This document shows, in pieces, positions 8,115 to 16,975 of a stretch of DNA of 52,321 nt. Positions within the stretch are counted from its first letter, which is position 1; each line of letters starts with the position of its first letter. Below the pieces are notes generated by a model that was not told where the DNA came from, did no database searches, and was given only the letters and a program-made list of their open reading frames with translations. Location of the stretch: positions 1 through 52,321 of the forward strand of contig CACDFH010000005.1 in the NCBI GenBank assembly GCA_902552015.1, written 5' to 3'. Position numbers and translations under genes: made by a program. This stretch comes from an uncultured marine group I thaumarchaeote (GTDB lineage Archaea; Thermoproteota; Nitrososphaeria; Nitrososphaerales; Nitrosopumilaceae).

Positions 8115-8645
8115 ATGAAGTATGATAATGTGTCGTCCATAAATGAGAAAGAAGTTATGGATTTTTATGGATTAAAAGGAAGTTTTGGAAAACTTAGTTT
8201 ACGTTTAAAAATTCTTAGATCATGGTTTCTTCACAAGAGTGCATTCTCATCAATTAATTCGTCATGGATTGTTAATTTGCAACGTTCAAGAGGAGTAAAA
8301 ATTGGGGAAGATTGTCATTTTTCTCCCTATGTTTTGATCGATTTGATTTATCCAAGTATGGTAAATATTGGAAATAATGTCACTATAGGTTCAAACACCA
8401 TGATTTTTGCACATTACAATCCAACTGCAAATAAACTACTAAAAGAAAATGGGTATCCTAGAGATGTAAAACAAGTTACAATAGAAGACGGTGCAGTTAT
8501 CGGTCCTGGCAGCATCATAACAATGGGAACAAAGATTGGAAAGAATTCCATTGTTGGTGCAGGGAGTGTTGTTAGTAATACAATTCCAGAATTTTCAGTT
8601 GCTCTTGGAAATCCAGCACGAGTAATTAAGAAAATCAATTTGTAA
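8115..8645 (+). CDS. Hexapeptide-repeat (left-handed beta-helix) acyltransferase
   Basis: About 176 residues, with hexapeptide repeats typical of the maltose/serine/sugar O-acetyltransferase family: VKIGEDCHFS, VNIGNNVTIGSNTMIFAH, VTIEDGAVIGPGSIITMG, TKIGKNSIVGAGSVV, then FSVALGNPARVIKK at the end. The His in the IFAHYN segment is the likely catalytic base. These trimeric enzymes transfer acyl groups from CoA or ACP to sugar hydroxyls or amines. Coming directly after the carrier protein and ligase, it is the natural candidate for moving the carrier-bound acyl group to a sugar. An in-frame TTG at 8100 would add five residues. Confidence 0.85.
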   Translation: MKYDNVSSINEKEVMDFYGLKGSFGKLSLRLKILRSWFLHKSAFSSINSSWIVNLQRSRGVKIGEDCHFSPYVLIDLIYPSMVNIGNNVTIGSNTMIFAHYNPTANKLLKENGYPRDVKQVTIEDGAVIGPGSIITMGTKIGKNSIVGAGSVVSNTIPEFSVALGNPARVIKKINL

Positions 8646-8646
8646 A

Positions 8647-9480
8647 ATGAATCTAATAGGCATAGATTTTGAAGATTGGTACCATCCAGAATTAGTTAAG
8701 AAATTTGTTAAAGACGAAAAACACGAGCCAATCATGTTTAAAGGATTAGATAAAATTATCGAATTATTACGAAAAAACGATACACATGCCACATTTTTTG
8801 TTGTTGGAGAATTAATTGAAAAAAATCCAGAGATTGTAGATAAGATATTAGAAAATGATCATGAAATTGGTTTTCATACAATGTATCATGATAGAATTGA
8901 TTCAATAGGATACAAAGAAAAATTTAGTGAGGAAATTAAACGATTTGCAGAATTAACTAACAAAAAATCAAAAGGATTTAGAGCGCCAACTTTTTCACTA
9001 AATTCAGATAGTTCATGGATAATTGATAAATTAGTGGAAAATGGTTATCTGTATGACAGCAGTGTCGTTCCAGCAAAACTTGATTTGTATGGAATTCCTG
9101 ATGCAGAGCACAAGCCGTACAGGATTTCGACTAAATCTCTTGAAAATAACTCGGAAGACGGTAAATTGTTAGAGTTTCCATTATTAGTAACAAAATTTTT
9201 AGGGAAAAAAATTCCTGCAGGAGGTGGATTTTTTCTTAGGACTTTACCTAACAGAATAATAAAAAATGCAATAAAAAATTATGAGAAACAAGGAATTCCA
9301 TCAACATTCTATATACATTCGTGGGAATTAACGCCAGAATTTATGCCAAAAATCAAATTGCCCCAAAAAGAAAATTTTGTAACATATCATAATATCAACA
9401 AGTCGTATGAAAAAATGAATAATCTTCTAAAAGAATTTGAATTTACAACATTTTCAAATTATATTTCAAAGCATATCTAA
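8647..9480 (+). CDS. XrtA-type polysaccharide deacetylase (NodB fold)
   Basis: A 277-residue carbohydrate esterase family 4-like protein that begins at once with the catalytic strand (IGIDFEDWYHPE), with no signal peptide. It has ATFFVVGEL, the His pair in HEIGFHTMYH, the arginine motif GFRAPTFS and YDSSVVPAKLDLYGIPDA. The C-terminal part (FYIHSWELTPE, then FVTYHNINKSYEKMNNLL) corresponds to the extra region seen in deacetylases of exosortase/XrtA-linked exopolysaccharide loci. It would remove N-acetyl groups from amino sugars, presumably in the cytosol. It begins one base after the previous stop, so it is part of the same operon. Confidence 0.85.
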   Translation: MNLIGIDFEDWYHPELVKKFVKDEKHEPIMFKGLDKIIELLRKNDTHATFFVVGELIEKNPEIVDKILENDHEIGFHTMYHDRIDSIGYKEKFSEEIKRFAELTNKKSKGFRAPTFSLNSDSSWIIDKLVENGYLYDSSVVPAKLDLYGIPDAEHKPYRISTKSLENNSEDGKLLEFPLLVTKFLGKKIPAGGGFFLRTLPNRIIKNAIKNYEKQGIPSTFYIHSWELTPEFMPKIKLPQKENFVTYHNINKSYEKMNNLLKEFEFTTFSNYISKHI

Positions 9481-9617
9481 AAATTTTGTTTTAGAATTAA
9501 TTATGAGAGGAAGATGACCAACCTTTTTCATGAGAGAATCCCTCTAAGCTGCTATTTTTGACAAATTAGGTAATTCTAGAATTAGTAAATGGTTTAGTTA
9601 GTAGATTTTATACGTGA

Positions 9618-9625
9618 ATATTATA
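9618..9625 (+). promoter_or_regulatory. TATA box for the GT2 gene at 9650
   Basis: TATTATAA is centred about 28 bp upstream of the TTG at 9650 and supports that start. Otherwise the 169-bp gap 9481-9649 holds only a weak hairpin and no convincing gene. It separates the carrier-protein operon from the next one. Confidence 0.45.
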
Positions 9626-9649
9626 ACCGAAGACGGTAAGTGAAAATAT

Positions 9650-10543
9650 TTGGAATTAACAATCGGGATACCTGCATATAATGAGGAAAAAAATATAGGA
9701 GCTATTATCATTCAATTAAAAAAAATAGCATCAAAAATTATTGTTTGTGATGACGGTTCTACAGATTCAACAAATTCAATAGCTAAAGAACTAGGAGCAA
9801 TTGTTATCAGTCATTCAAAAAATCAAGGTTATGGAGCAACAATCCGAAGTATATTCTTGAAGGCAAAAGAGATTGATTCGGATATTTTAGTGACTATAGA
9901 TGCAGATGGACAGCATGACGTAGCAGATGTTGAGAAGATTACAAAACCAATTATCAACAATGAATGTGATATCGTGATTGGTTCTAGATTTTTAGAAAAA
10001 TCACAAGATATTCCAACTTATAGAAAATTTGGGATAAACATTATTACAAAAGTTACAAACGCATCAATGAAAGATAATCTAACAGATTCACAGAGTGGAT
10101 TTAGAGCATATAATAAAAAAGTGTTAGAAGAAATTTCACCATCGGAAACAGGGATGGGAGTTTCTACAGAAATTCTAATCAAAGCAAGTAACAAGAATCT
10201 TAGGATTGGAGAAGTACCTATCACAGTAAATTATGAAGGAGATACATCAACACATAATCCAGTCTCCCATGGGACATCAGTATTATTTAGTACTCTAAAA
10301 TTTACATCAATTGAACATCCTCTAAAATTTTATGGAATTCCTGCAATTATTTTTTTAATTATTGGGATATCTTTTATCGCATGGTCAATTCAAATTTATT
10401 CGGAAGAAGGAAGCTTAATCACAAATATTACATTAATTGGTGCAACCACAGTAATTGTTGGTTTAATTTTGAGTATAGCTGCAATAATTCTCTATTCAAT
10501 TGTTAGTGTGGTCAGAGAAAATAACTCATACAATAGAAGATAG
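9650..10543 (+). CDS. DPM1/DPG-synthase-like family 2 glycosyltransferase with two C-terminal membrane helices
   Basis: Starts LTIGIPAYNEEKNIG and carries VCDDGSTDSTN and TIDADGQHD (the D-x-D motif), as in dolichol-phosphate mannose/glucose synthases. SRFLEKS and DSQSGFRAYNK follow. Two hydrophobic helices at about residues 224-247 and 257-283 anchor it in the membrane. It likely loads a sugar onto a polyprenyl or dolichyl phosphate for use by membrane-embedded GT-C enzymes such as the product at 11732. Start is TTG. A flippase gene follows after 20 bases. Confidence 0.85.
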   Translation: MELTIGIPAYNEEKNIGAIIIQLKKIASKIIVCDDGSTDSTNSIAKELGAIVISHSKNQGYGATIRSIFLKAKEIDSDILVTIDADGQHDVADVEKITKPIINNECDIVIGSRFLEKSQDIPTYRKFGINIITKVTNASMKDNLTDSQSGFRAYNKKVLEEISPSETGMGVSTEILIKASNKNLRIGEVPITVNYEGDTSTHNPVSHGTSVLFSTLKFTSIEHPLKFYGIPAIIFLIIGISFIAWSIQIYSEEGSLITNITLIGATTVIVGLILSIAAIILYSIVSVVRENNSYNRR

Positions 10544-10563
10544 ATTAGAAAAAAGAAAATTAA

Positions 10564-11739
10564 ATGAATAAAATTACTGAGAAAATAAAAAAGATTGTAG
10601 AGTCTAACAGAAATCTTACCAATGTAGCATCGGGAGATTTTATTTCAAATGTAGTTGGAGCATTATTTTGGTTATATATTGCAGTTTTATTAACGCCTGA
10701 AGAATATGGCGAAGTGAGTTTTCTAATCAGCGTAGCCGCATTTGCCTCAACATTATCAATGGTTGGTGCATACAATTCAATTGTCGTTTTAACATCAAAG
10801 AACATCAAGATTCAGGCTACAATTAATTTTATTTCTTCATGTGTAGGAATAGTATCGGGAATAATTGTATTTTCCATAGTAGATAAAATTGAGATAGGAT
10901 TGCTAATTTTTGCATATATCTTTACAAATTTAGTAATACCCGAGTTTATTGGGAAGAAAGATTATTCTGGATATTTTAGATTTTCAATAATTGCAAAGGT
11001 GTTATCCGTTGTATCAAGTCTAGTATTGTTTTATTTCATCGGACATATTGGAATTGTTATTGGATTATCTACTCCATTATTTTTGTATGGAATAAAGATC
11101 TTTCAGAGTTTCAGATCTATGAAAATTGATTTTAGATTAATCAAAGAAAATTACAGATTTATGACGAGTAATTATCTTCTAAACATTTCAGAGTCAGTTT
11201 CTGGTTCTCTAGATAAAATCATAATTGTTCCAATCTTAGGATTTACAGTTTTAGCAAGTTATCAGTTAGGATTACAATTTTTTGGAATTTTGATGGTGGT
11301 TCCAGGAATAGTGTATAAAATTACATTACCTGATGATGCACGTGGAAATCCAAATTCAAAATTAAAATTTATTACAATTTCATTTTCAACGATAATTGGA
11401 ATAGTATCATTTTTTGTTATACCAATAATCATTCCAATCCTTAATTCAGCATATAACGACTCAATTTTACCAATACAAATTATTGCAATTTCAGTGATTC
11501 CAGGAACTGTTGCATCAATGTACTGGTCAAAATTTGTAGGTCATGAAAAAAATAGAGTCATGTTAGGAGGTTCAGGACTTTACGGAGGTTCATTGATAAT
11601 TTTGATAGTATTTCTGGGACAAAATTTCGAAGAGTTAGGAGTAGCACTAGGATTCTTAATTTCACAGAGTTTAACCATGTTATATTTTATTTTCTGCAAT
11701 TATTTTTTTGGGAAAGAGATAGGTGAAAAAAATGAGTAA
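10564..11739 (+). CDS. Wzx-like polysaccharide/lipid-linked oligosaccharide flippase
   Basis: A 391-residue, almost wholly hydrophobic protein with about 10-12 predicted membrane helices. The start, SGDFISNVVGALFWLYIAVLLTPEEYG, is the N-terminal pattern of the Wzx/RfbX (MOP superfamily) transporters, which move lipid-linked glycans across the membrane. It sits between a dolichyl-phosphate-type GT2 and a GT-C transferase, as expected for a glycan export module. It overlaps the next gene by 8 bases from the chosen start. Confidence 0.82.
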   Translation: MNKITEKIKKIVESNRNLTNVASGDFISNVVGALFWLYIAVLLTPEEYGEVSFLISVAAFASTLSMVGAYNSIVVLTSKNIKIQATINFISSCVGIVSGIIVFSIVDKIEIGLLIFAYIFTNLVIPEFIGKKDYSGYFRFSIIAKVLSVVSSLVLFYFIGHIGIVIGLSTPLFLYGIKIFQSFRSMKIDFRLIKENYRFMTSNYLLNISESVSGSLDKIIIVPILGFTVLASYQLGLQFFGILMVVPGIVYKITLPDDARGNPNSKLKFITISFSTIIGIVSFFVIPIIIPILNSAYNDSILPIQIIAISVIPGTVASMYWSKFVGHEKNRVMLGGSGLYGGSLIILIVFLGQNFEELGVALGFLISQSLTMLYFIFCNYFFGKEIGEKNE

Positions 11740-13303
11740 TAATAATAATTTAAAATTTGAATTTAATTCAAAAAACAAATTAATAATAATTTTTTCAACT
11801 TTAATTTCTATTGGAATTCTTCTAAGAATTATTTTTTTAGATTTTGATATACCAATATTTGTTGATGCTACAGATTATTACACATTTGCATACAAAATAG
11901 TCACAGAAGGAGGGATTCCTAAACATGTTTTAGAAACAAATGACGGATGGTCATGGTTTCTTTCATTTTTCTTTATGTTTTTTAAAGAAACTGATTTTGT
12001 TACACTTAGTGCTTTACAAAAAATTTTAAGTGTCATAATTTCTGCACTAACATTCATTCCTGTTTTTTATCTATGTAGGAATTTTGTCTCAGAGAAATTT
12101 GCAGTTATTGGCGGATCTTTATTTATTTTTGATCCAAGAATAATTTTAAATTCAACATTAGGTATTACAGAACCATTATTCATTTTGTTAAATTCAATAG
12201 TTTTAGCAATAATTTTCACTAAAAACCAAAAAAACTATATTTTTGCATTTATTTTAATTGGAATATTATCAATTGTTCGTTATGAAGGATTATTGATGAT
12301 TATTCCAATATCAATAATTTATTTTTTAAAATTCAAGAAAAGTAAAAATGTTATAAGAAATTTTTGTGTATACTTTGTAATTTTTTGCCTGATAATTCTT
12401 TCTGTTGGAACTGTAAGAGAAGACACTAGCGGAATTAATGGATTTACTAGTCATTTGTTTACAGGTATAGAAGATTATTTTTCATCTTCAACTAATAATA
12501 TTTCAAATAATTCGAATGATACTCAGTATATTCAAAATAATTTTTGGAATTCATTTTTTGTTAATTTAATTTCAAATACATTAAAATATTTGGGATGGAT
12601 TTCTTTGCCACTACTGATAATTTTTATTCCATTTGGTATATTTAGAATTTTTAAGAATGAAAATAAAGATGGGCCATTATTAATAATAATTTTTAGTTTT
12701 ATGATAATTCCTGCACTTTATGCATTTGGTAGAGATTTTCTGGATCCAAGATATCTTTTTCAGATAATTCCAATTTTTTGTGTAATTAGCGTTTTTGGTT
12801 TTAGTAAAATACGTGGTTTTTCTGAAAGATTTTGGATACCAATATTATTAATCATAGTAAGTATTCTAGTATTATCGTTAATTGCAATAGACGATGATAA
12901 TACAATTAGATTTGAGAAGTATTTACTTGCTAAAATTTTAGTAGACAGTGCAACCGGAGTGAATAGTTTTGATGGACAGTCATTCATTAAAATAGCGGAA
13001 TTAGAAAAAGAATGGCCTAAATCATTACCAGTTGATCCAGAGTTAGGCGTAATATCGATTACAAAAAAATTCTCATATGATGAATTTCATAGTGTTGAGG
13101 ATTTCATTTTTGATACACGAGATATTGGTCTCAGTCATTTAGTAATTTATGAAAGTAACAATACTAAATTTTTAGATGATGTATATCAAAAACCAGATTC
13201 ATATCCATATCTAGAACTAGAATTTGACTCAAAAACGAGAGATTTTGAGAGTAAAGTAAGAATTTACAAAATTAATTATGAAGAATTTGATAAGATGAAT
13301 TAG
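11732..13303 (+). CDS. GT-C family membrane glycosyltransferase (PMT/ArnT-like)
   Basis: About 523 residues with 10 or more predicted membrane helices. The first external loop has acidic residues (FVDATDYYTFAYKIVTEGG) in the position where GT-C enzymes carry the catalytic Asp. A later helix pair with FDPRIILNSTLGITEPLF resembles the PMT_2/ArnT group. A soluble C-terminal region of about 120 residues probably faces outside. Such enzymes use polyprenyl-phosphate sugars, matching the DPM1-like gene two positions upstream. A GTG at 11723 is an alternative start. Sequence divergence prevents naming the acceptor. Confidence 0.75.
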   Translation: MSNNNNLKFEFNSKNKLIIIFSTLISIGILLRIIFLDFDIPIFVDATDYYTFAYKIVTEGGIPKHVLETNDGWSWFLSFFFMFFKETDFVTLSALQKILSVIISALTFIPVFYLCRNFVSEKFAVIGGSLFIFDPRIILNSTLGITEPLFILLNSIVLAIIFTKNQKNYIFAFILIGILSIVRYEGLLMIIPISIIYFLKFKKSKNVIRNFCVYFVIFCLIILSVGTVREDTSGINGFTSHLFTGIEDYFSSSTNNISNNSNDTQYIQNNFWNSFFVNLISNTLKYLGWISLPLLIIFIPFGIFRIFKNENKDGPLLIIIFSFMIIPALYAFGRDFLDPRYLFQIIPIFCVISVFGFSKIRGFSERFWIPILLIIVSILVLSLIAIDDDNTIRFEKYLLAKILVDSATGVNSFDGQSFIKIAELEKEWPKSLPVDPELGVISITKKFSYDEFHSVEDFIFDTRDIGLSHLVIYESNNTKFLDDVYQKPDSYPYLELEFDSKTRDFESKVRIYKINYEEFDKMN

Positions 13304-13309
13304 TACTAA

Positions 13310-14407
13310 TTATGAATTCAACAAGTGCTGAATAATAAATTCAGTTGTATTTTTTGATATTTTATGTTCTTTATGTGAATCATCTATCATTATGTCAAAA
13401 TTTCCTGAATCAAATTGTGATACAAATTTTTTGAGAGGTTCATGATAAATCTTATACGCGTCTCCAGCAAAACAACATGGATCATTTTTATTAAAAATTT
13501 GATAAAATTCACGTTCTTCTCCAGTGGAATTGAGTACATAAAGTTCAAAATAATTTGCTATAGAGTATAATTCAGGATGAAATTGCTCATAATCACCTAC
13601 ATCGTCAATAACATTTCGAAGAGACAATGGCAATGATCCTGCTACTGAGAAAGATTTTGAGATACGTGTGTCTAAAGCAGGATATACTGTTGATGTCCAA
13701 CCACCACCAGATATTCCAACCATGAAAAATTCTTCAAATGAATGATGATTTTCCAGATAATTTAGAGTAGAGTTAATTGGAGAAAAGAATAATTCGAGAC
13801 TAGAGAAATTTTCAGATTCAAGTAATACAAACTGATTATGTTTGAAAAATTTTACAGATCCAATATTGGGAATATTTTCAGTGGGTTGATTATTCAATCC
13901 ATGTAAGGGCATTGAAAATGCTGCTACTGAGAAACCAGCATTAAGAAAGTCCTGGATTGTTTGTTTTCCATTAATGAAACCACCAGAATGACCTTGATGA
14001 TAAATAATCAGTTTTCCATTAGCGTTGTCTGGTAAAAATAAGTAAGATTGAGAGATGAATCCATGATCCATCTCAAGGGTTATTTTTTCAATTTTTTGTA
14101 AATTAGTAAGATCAGAGAATCGATCATCATTGAAATTAGTATCAACTACAGGTTGTTGAGAAGGTAGAGAATTAGATTTCCATATGAAGTTTATTAATTC
14201 CAGTCTTTTTTTGTGAATGTCCTCAATATTTGAGAATTTTACATATTCATTTATGTTAATTGAATTCAAATTTTGAGTGGATTGTCCAGTACCATTTGTG
14301 TTATAATTTAAGTCAGAAATCGAAGTATCAGAAAGGAGAAAACCAACAAATGTTCCAAAGAGAAATACGGCTATTAATATTAGAGAGATTTTTATTGGTT
14401 TGGACAT
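13310..14407 (-). CDS. Membrane-anchored alpha/beta hydrolase
   Basis: A 365-residue protein with one N-terminal hydrophobic helix (about residues 7-25) that acts as a signal anchor, a low-complexity Asn/Thr/Ser linker and an extracellular alpha/beta-hydrolase domain. HQGHSGGF resembles an oxyanion-hole region. GISGGG provides the G-x-S-x-G nucleophile elbow, and DDSHKEHK near the end could provide the catalytic His. It may be an esterase that trims ester groups from the surface glycan or an imported polymer (inference). It converges on the GT-C gene with a 6-base gap and has a TATA-like AATATTTTAA about 26 bp upstream. Confidence 0.7.
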   Translation of the reverse strand: MSKPIKISLILIAVFLFGTFVGFLLSDTSISDLNYNTNGTGQSTQNLNSININEYVKFSNIEDIHKKRLELINFIWKSNSLPSQQPVVDTNFNDDRFSDLTNLQKIEKITLEMDHGFISQSYLFLPDNANGKLIIYHQGHSGGFINGKQTIQDFLNAGFSVAAFSMPLHGLNNQPTENIPNIGSVKFFKHNQFVLLESENFSSLELFFSPINSTLNYLENHHSFEEFFMVGISGGGWTSTVYPALDTRISKSFSVAGSLPLSLRNVIDDVGDYEQFHPELYSIANYFELYVLNSTGEEREFYQIFNKNDPCCFAGDAYKIYHEPLKKFVSQFDSGNFDIMIDDSHKEHKISKNTTEFIIQHLLNS

Positions 14408-14519
14408 ATGAAATCTGATTCTACGTCCTTTTAAAATATTCTAATAACTAGTAAGATTTGTTGTTAAAACTGGATAATAAATAGCGAATTTAATATTAGA
14501 ACAAATTTCTGTAGATTTA

Positions 14520-15584
14520 ATGAAATTATTAATAGCATATGGAAGTTTAGGAAAATTTTTTCATTTGAAAGAATTTACGGACGAATTAGAGAAACAAGAT
14601 GTAAAAGTGAAATTAGTTCACGATATAGAATTCAGTAGAGGATTTCCAAGTAAAAATATTTCAGAATGGGTAAATGGAGATAAGAAATTCAAAGAATTGA
14701 TTGCAACATTTCAACCAGATGCAGTATTTACGGATAGACAAACACATTTTGCAATACATTCAATCAATGCTGGAATTCCAACATTTGTTCTTTTGAGAGG
14801 ACATTATTGGCAAGAATATTTTTGGGGAATGAAAACACTAGGAAATAATTTCAAAACAAGGATAGTGTTATGGTTAAGAAATAGAATTTCTGAAAAAGTA
14901 TTTCAAAATTCTACAGCAATTTTACCAATTTGTAAATATTTAGAAGATGTGGTTAAAGAACAATATCCAAATCAGCATACGGGAGTATTTTTGGAAGGCA
15001 TAGATTCTGAGCGTTGGCATCATACAGAAAAAATTAACTTAAAACATCCATGTGTAGGATTAGTACAAGATGCAAATTGGTGGGGAAAAACAAAAGAGCT
15101 TTTAATTTTAGAAGAAGTTTTAGAAAAAATGCCAGATGTTCATTTTTATTGGATAGGGGACGGACAATATAGAAAAAGAATTATTGAAAGATTGAATAAA
15201 TTTGAAAATTTCAATTGGTTAGGTAGAATGGAGTATCCTAATGAAGTAAGGAAATTTTTAGAATCGATCGATGTTTATGCATTGATTACAGGTATGGATC
15301 TTGCCCCATTAACTCTCAAGGAAGCACAGTTGATGGAGAAACCAGTAATTGCTACAGATGTTGGAGGAGATAAAGAAATGATGGTTGATGGCAAAACAGG
15401 ATTTTTAGTTAGAGAAGGCGATGCAGACGATATTATAGAAAAATTGAGACAAATTCTGGATGATCAAAATTTAGCTCAAAAGATGGGTAGAGAAGGTAGA
15501 AATTTTGTAAGTGAACAATTCAATTGGGAAAAAGTTGCAAAGAATTTCTTAGAGATAATAAAACCACATTTGAATAAACAGTGA
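14520..15584 (+). CDS. GT4-type glycosyltransferase, paralogue of the gene at 28747
   Basis: A 354-residue GT-B enzyme. The C-terminal domain shows HFYWIGDGQYR, NFNWLGRMEYP and the donor-binding segment LKEAQLMEKPVIATDVGG. The N-terminal acceptor domain opens MKLLIAYGSLGKFFHLKEF. It matches the product at 28747 over its full length and has the same number of residues, so the two arose by duplication. A TATA-like TTTAATATT at 14489-14497 lies 26 bp upstream of the ATG, so it likely has its own promoter. Donor and acceptor are unknown. Confidence 0.85.
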   Translation: MKLLIAYGSLGKFFHLKEFTDELEKQDVKVKLVHDIEFSRGFPSKNISEWVNGDKKFKELIATFQPDAVFTDRQTHFAIHSINAGIPTFVLLRGHYWQEYFWGMKTLGNNFKTRIVLWLRNRISEKVFQNSTAILPICKYLEDVVKEQYPNQHTGVFLEGIDSERWHHTEKINLKHPCVGLVQDANWWGKTKELLILEEVLEKMPDVHFYWIGDGQYRKRIIERLNKFENFNWLGRMEYPNEVRKFLESIDVYALITGMDLAPLTLKEAQLMEKPVIATDVGGDKEMMVDGKTGFLVREGDADDIIEKLRQILDDQNLAQKMGREGRNFVSEQFNWEKVAKNFLEIIKPHLNKQ

Positions 15585-15612
15585 TATTATTTCGAGAAGA
15601 ATTAATTAAAAA

Positions 15613-16443
15613 TTACCAATCATATTTTTGATTGATTAATTTGAATAAATCATCATTGTATGGTTCAAAAAATGAATCAAGTTTATTTTGAATTTTTGGA
15701 TTCAATTTCTCATAATTTCCTTTAGACATACGTTGTAGTTTTTGGATTTCAAAATTTTTTAATCCTAGAAAATTGAAAATTTGTTTGAAAACTTTATTCT
15801 CATCTTTAGAGAAACTTTCTGTAAAAATAAATAGAAAATTTTCTCTAGGGAATAATTTTAGCCATTTTTTAAGATATACAGCATACAAACCTTTTTTGAT
15901 TAAATTAGAAAATGGTTCGGACATATCATAAGCATTTTTAATAACTTTATCATCAAAATTATTTTTTTTTAATTCCTCCAATTCTTTGTCAATATATGAT
16001 TGGAATTTTTTTTCTGATGCATCTTTTTTTTGTGATGCGTTATAATCAGACCATGCACGCGATGTAGGATTTCTTAGTAGAACAATTATTTTTACATTTG
16101 GCATTTCTTTTGCAACTCTTTCTGCTACAAATGGAGAAGTTAGGTATGACGTAGTAACATCATAATCCAGTTTTTTTGAATTTTCTTCATTTTTTATTGG
16201 AAAAAATGATTTGTAATAATTAATTCCTATAGAATAATTATCATCAAAGAATCCCATATGATCAATCACAGGTTCAGCTATCATTGGATGTTGTCTTAAA
16301 AATTCGAATAAAGTAGTGGTTCCACATCTTTTTCCGCCAATTACTAAGAAATCAGGTAATTTTCTTTGCGAGGCAGTAATTCCTTTAAATTTTCTATCAA
16401 GCACTACATATCTAAAATTTCGATAAATATTTTTTATAGACAA
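15613..16443 (-). CDS. Sulfotransferase family protein (left arm)
   Basis: A 276-residue PAPS-dependent sulfotransferase. FLVIGGKRCGTTTLFEFL is the 5'-phosphosulfate loop (with Arg-Cys in place of the more usual Lys-Ser), and IIVLLRNPTSRAWSDYN is the 3'-phosphate-binding strand-turn. It ends with the FEPYNDDLFKLI...YDW pattern shared with glycan sulfotransferases such as the NodH/heparan group. It starts with TTG one base after the PLD-family stop, so the two are co-transcribed. It is a paralogue of the product at 18115, and would sulfate a glycan or lipid headgroup (acceptor unknown). Confidence 0.85.
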   Translation of the reverse strand: MSIKNIYRNFRYVVLDRKFKGITASQRKLPDFLVIGGKRCGTTTLFEFLRQHPMIAEPVIDHMGFFDDNYSIGINYYKSFFPIKNEENSKKLDYDVTTSYLTSPFVAERVAKEMPNVKIIVLLRNPTSRAWSDYNASQKKDASEKKFQSYIDKELEELKKNNFDDKVIKNAYDMSEPFSNLIKKGLYAVYLKKWLKLFPRENFLFIFTESFSKDENKVFKQIFNFLGLKNFEIQKLQRMSKGNYEKLNPKIQNKLDSFFEPYNDDLFKLINQKYDW

Positions 16444-16444
16444 C

Positions 16445-16975
16445 TTACAGATTTCTTCTAATTTTTCTTATAAAATTTTTAGTTTTGACACTTTTTTCAT
16501 TTGTATCAATTTCTATATAACTAAATGAGGTCCATAATTTTTCAAAATCATTTTTGACTTGATTAACAAACTTTGGTTCATCCATTACCCACAAATATTC
16601 TATGTATTTCCAGAAGTGTTCTTCAGTCAGATTAAGCGAACCAATTATTGCAATTTTTTCATCAATAAGATACATTTTTGCATGATTCATTGGAAATTTT
16701 TTATTATCTATAATTTTTATTTCAAGTTTATTACTAAAGTCATTGCTATTGTTTTTCTTAGAAAAATTTTGTAGTAAAATATTTGATTTCTCTGATTCTT
16801 CATTGATCCTTGGACTAGTAACAATTTTGATATGAATTCCTTTTTCTGCCAATTTTATCAAATTATTTGCAAACGTTTCTGTTATAACAGGACTTGAAAT
16901 CATGATGGATTTTTTTGATTTTAAAAATTCATCTTCAATATATTTTCCAATTCCAACACCGATATAGCTCTGCAT
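16445..16975 (-). CDS. Phospholipase D-family protein with a single HKD motif
   Basis: A 176-residue protein with one PLD active-site motif, HAKMYLID (H-x-K-x4-D), followed by GSLNLTEEHF. This is the arrangement of small PLD-family proteins such as Nuc-type endonucleases or half-size phosphodiesterases, which dimerise to form one active site. No signal peptide is visible. The start ATG shares a base with the stop of the upstream membrane-protein gene, and the sulfotransferase follows after one base. No counterpart exists in the right arm of this otherwise symmetrical module. Its substrate could be nucleic acid or phospholipid; context does not decide. Confidence 0.75.
   Translation of the reverse strand: MQSYIGVGIGKYIEDEFLKSKKSIMISSPVITETFANNLIKLAEKGIHIKIVTSPRINEESEKSNILLQNFSKKNNSNDFSNKLEIKIIDNKKFPMNHAKMYLIDEKIAIIGSLNLTEEHFWKYIEYLWVMDEPKFVNQVKNDFEKLWTSFSYIEIDTNEKSVKTKNFIRKIRRNL

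Noticed and set aside
9481-9649. Possible terminator or small RNA in the gap before the GT2 gene
   Set aside because: Only weak AGAG/CTCT pairing is visible with no T-tract or conserved motif; it is better read as a promoter region.
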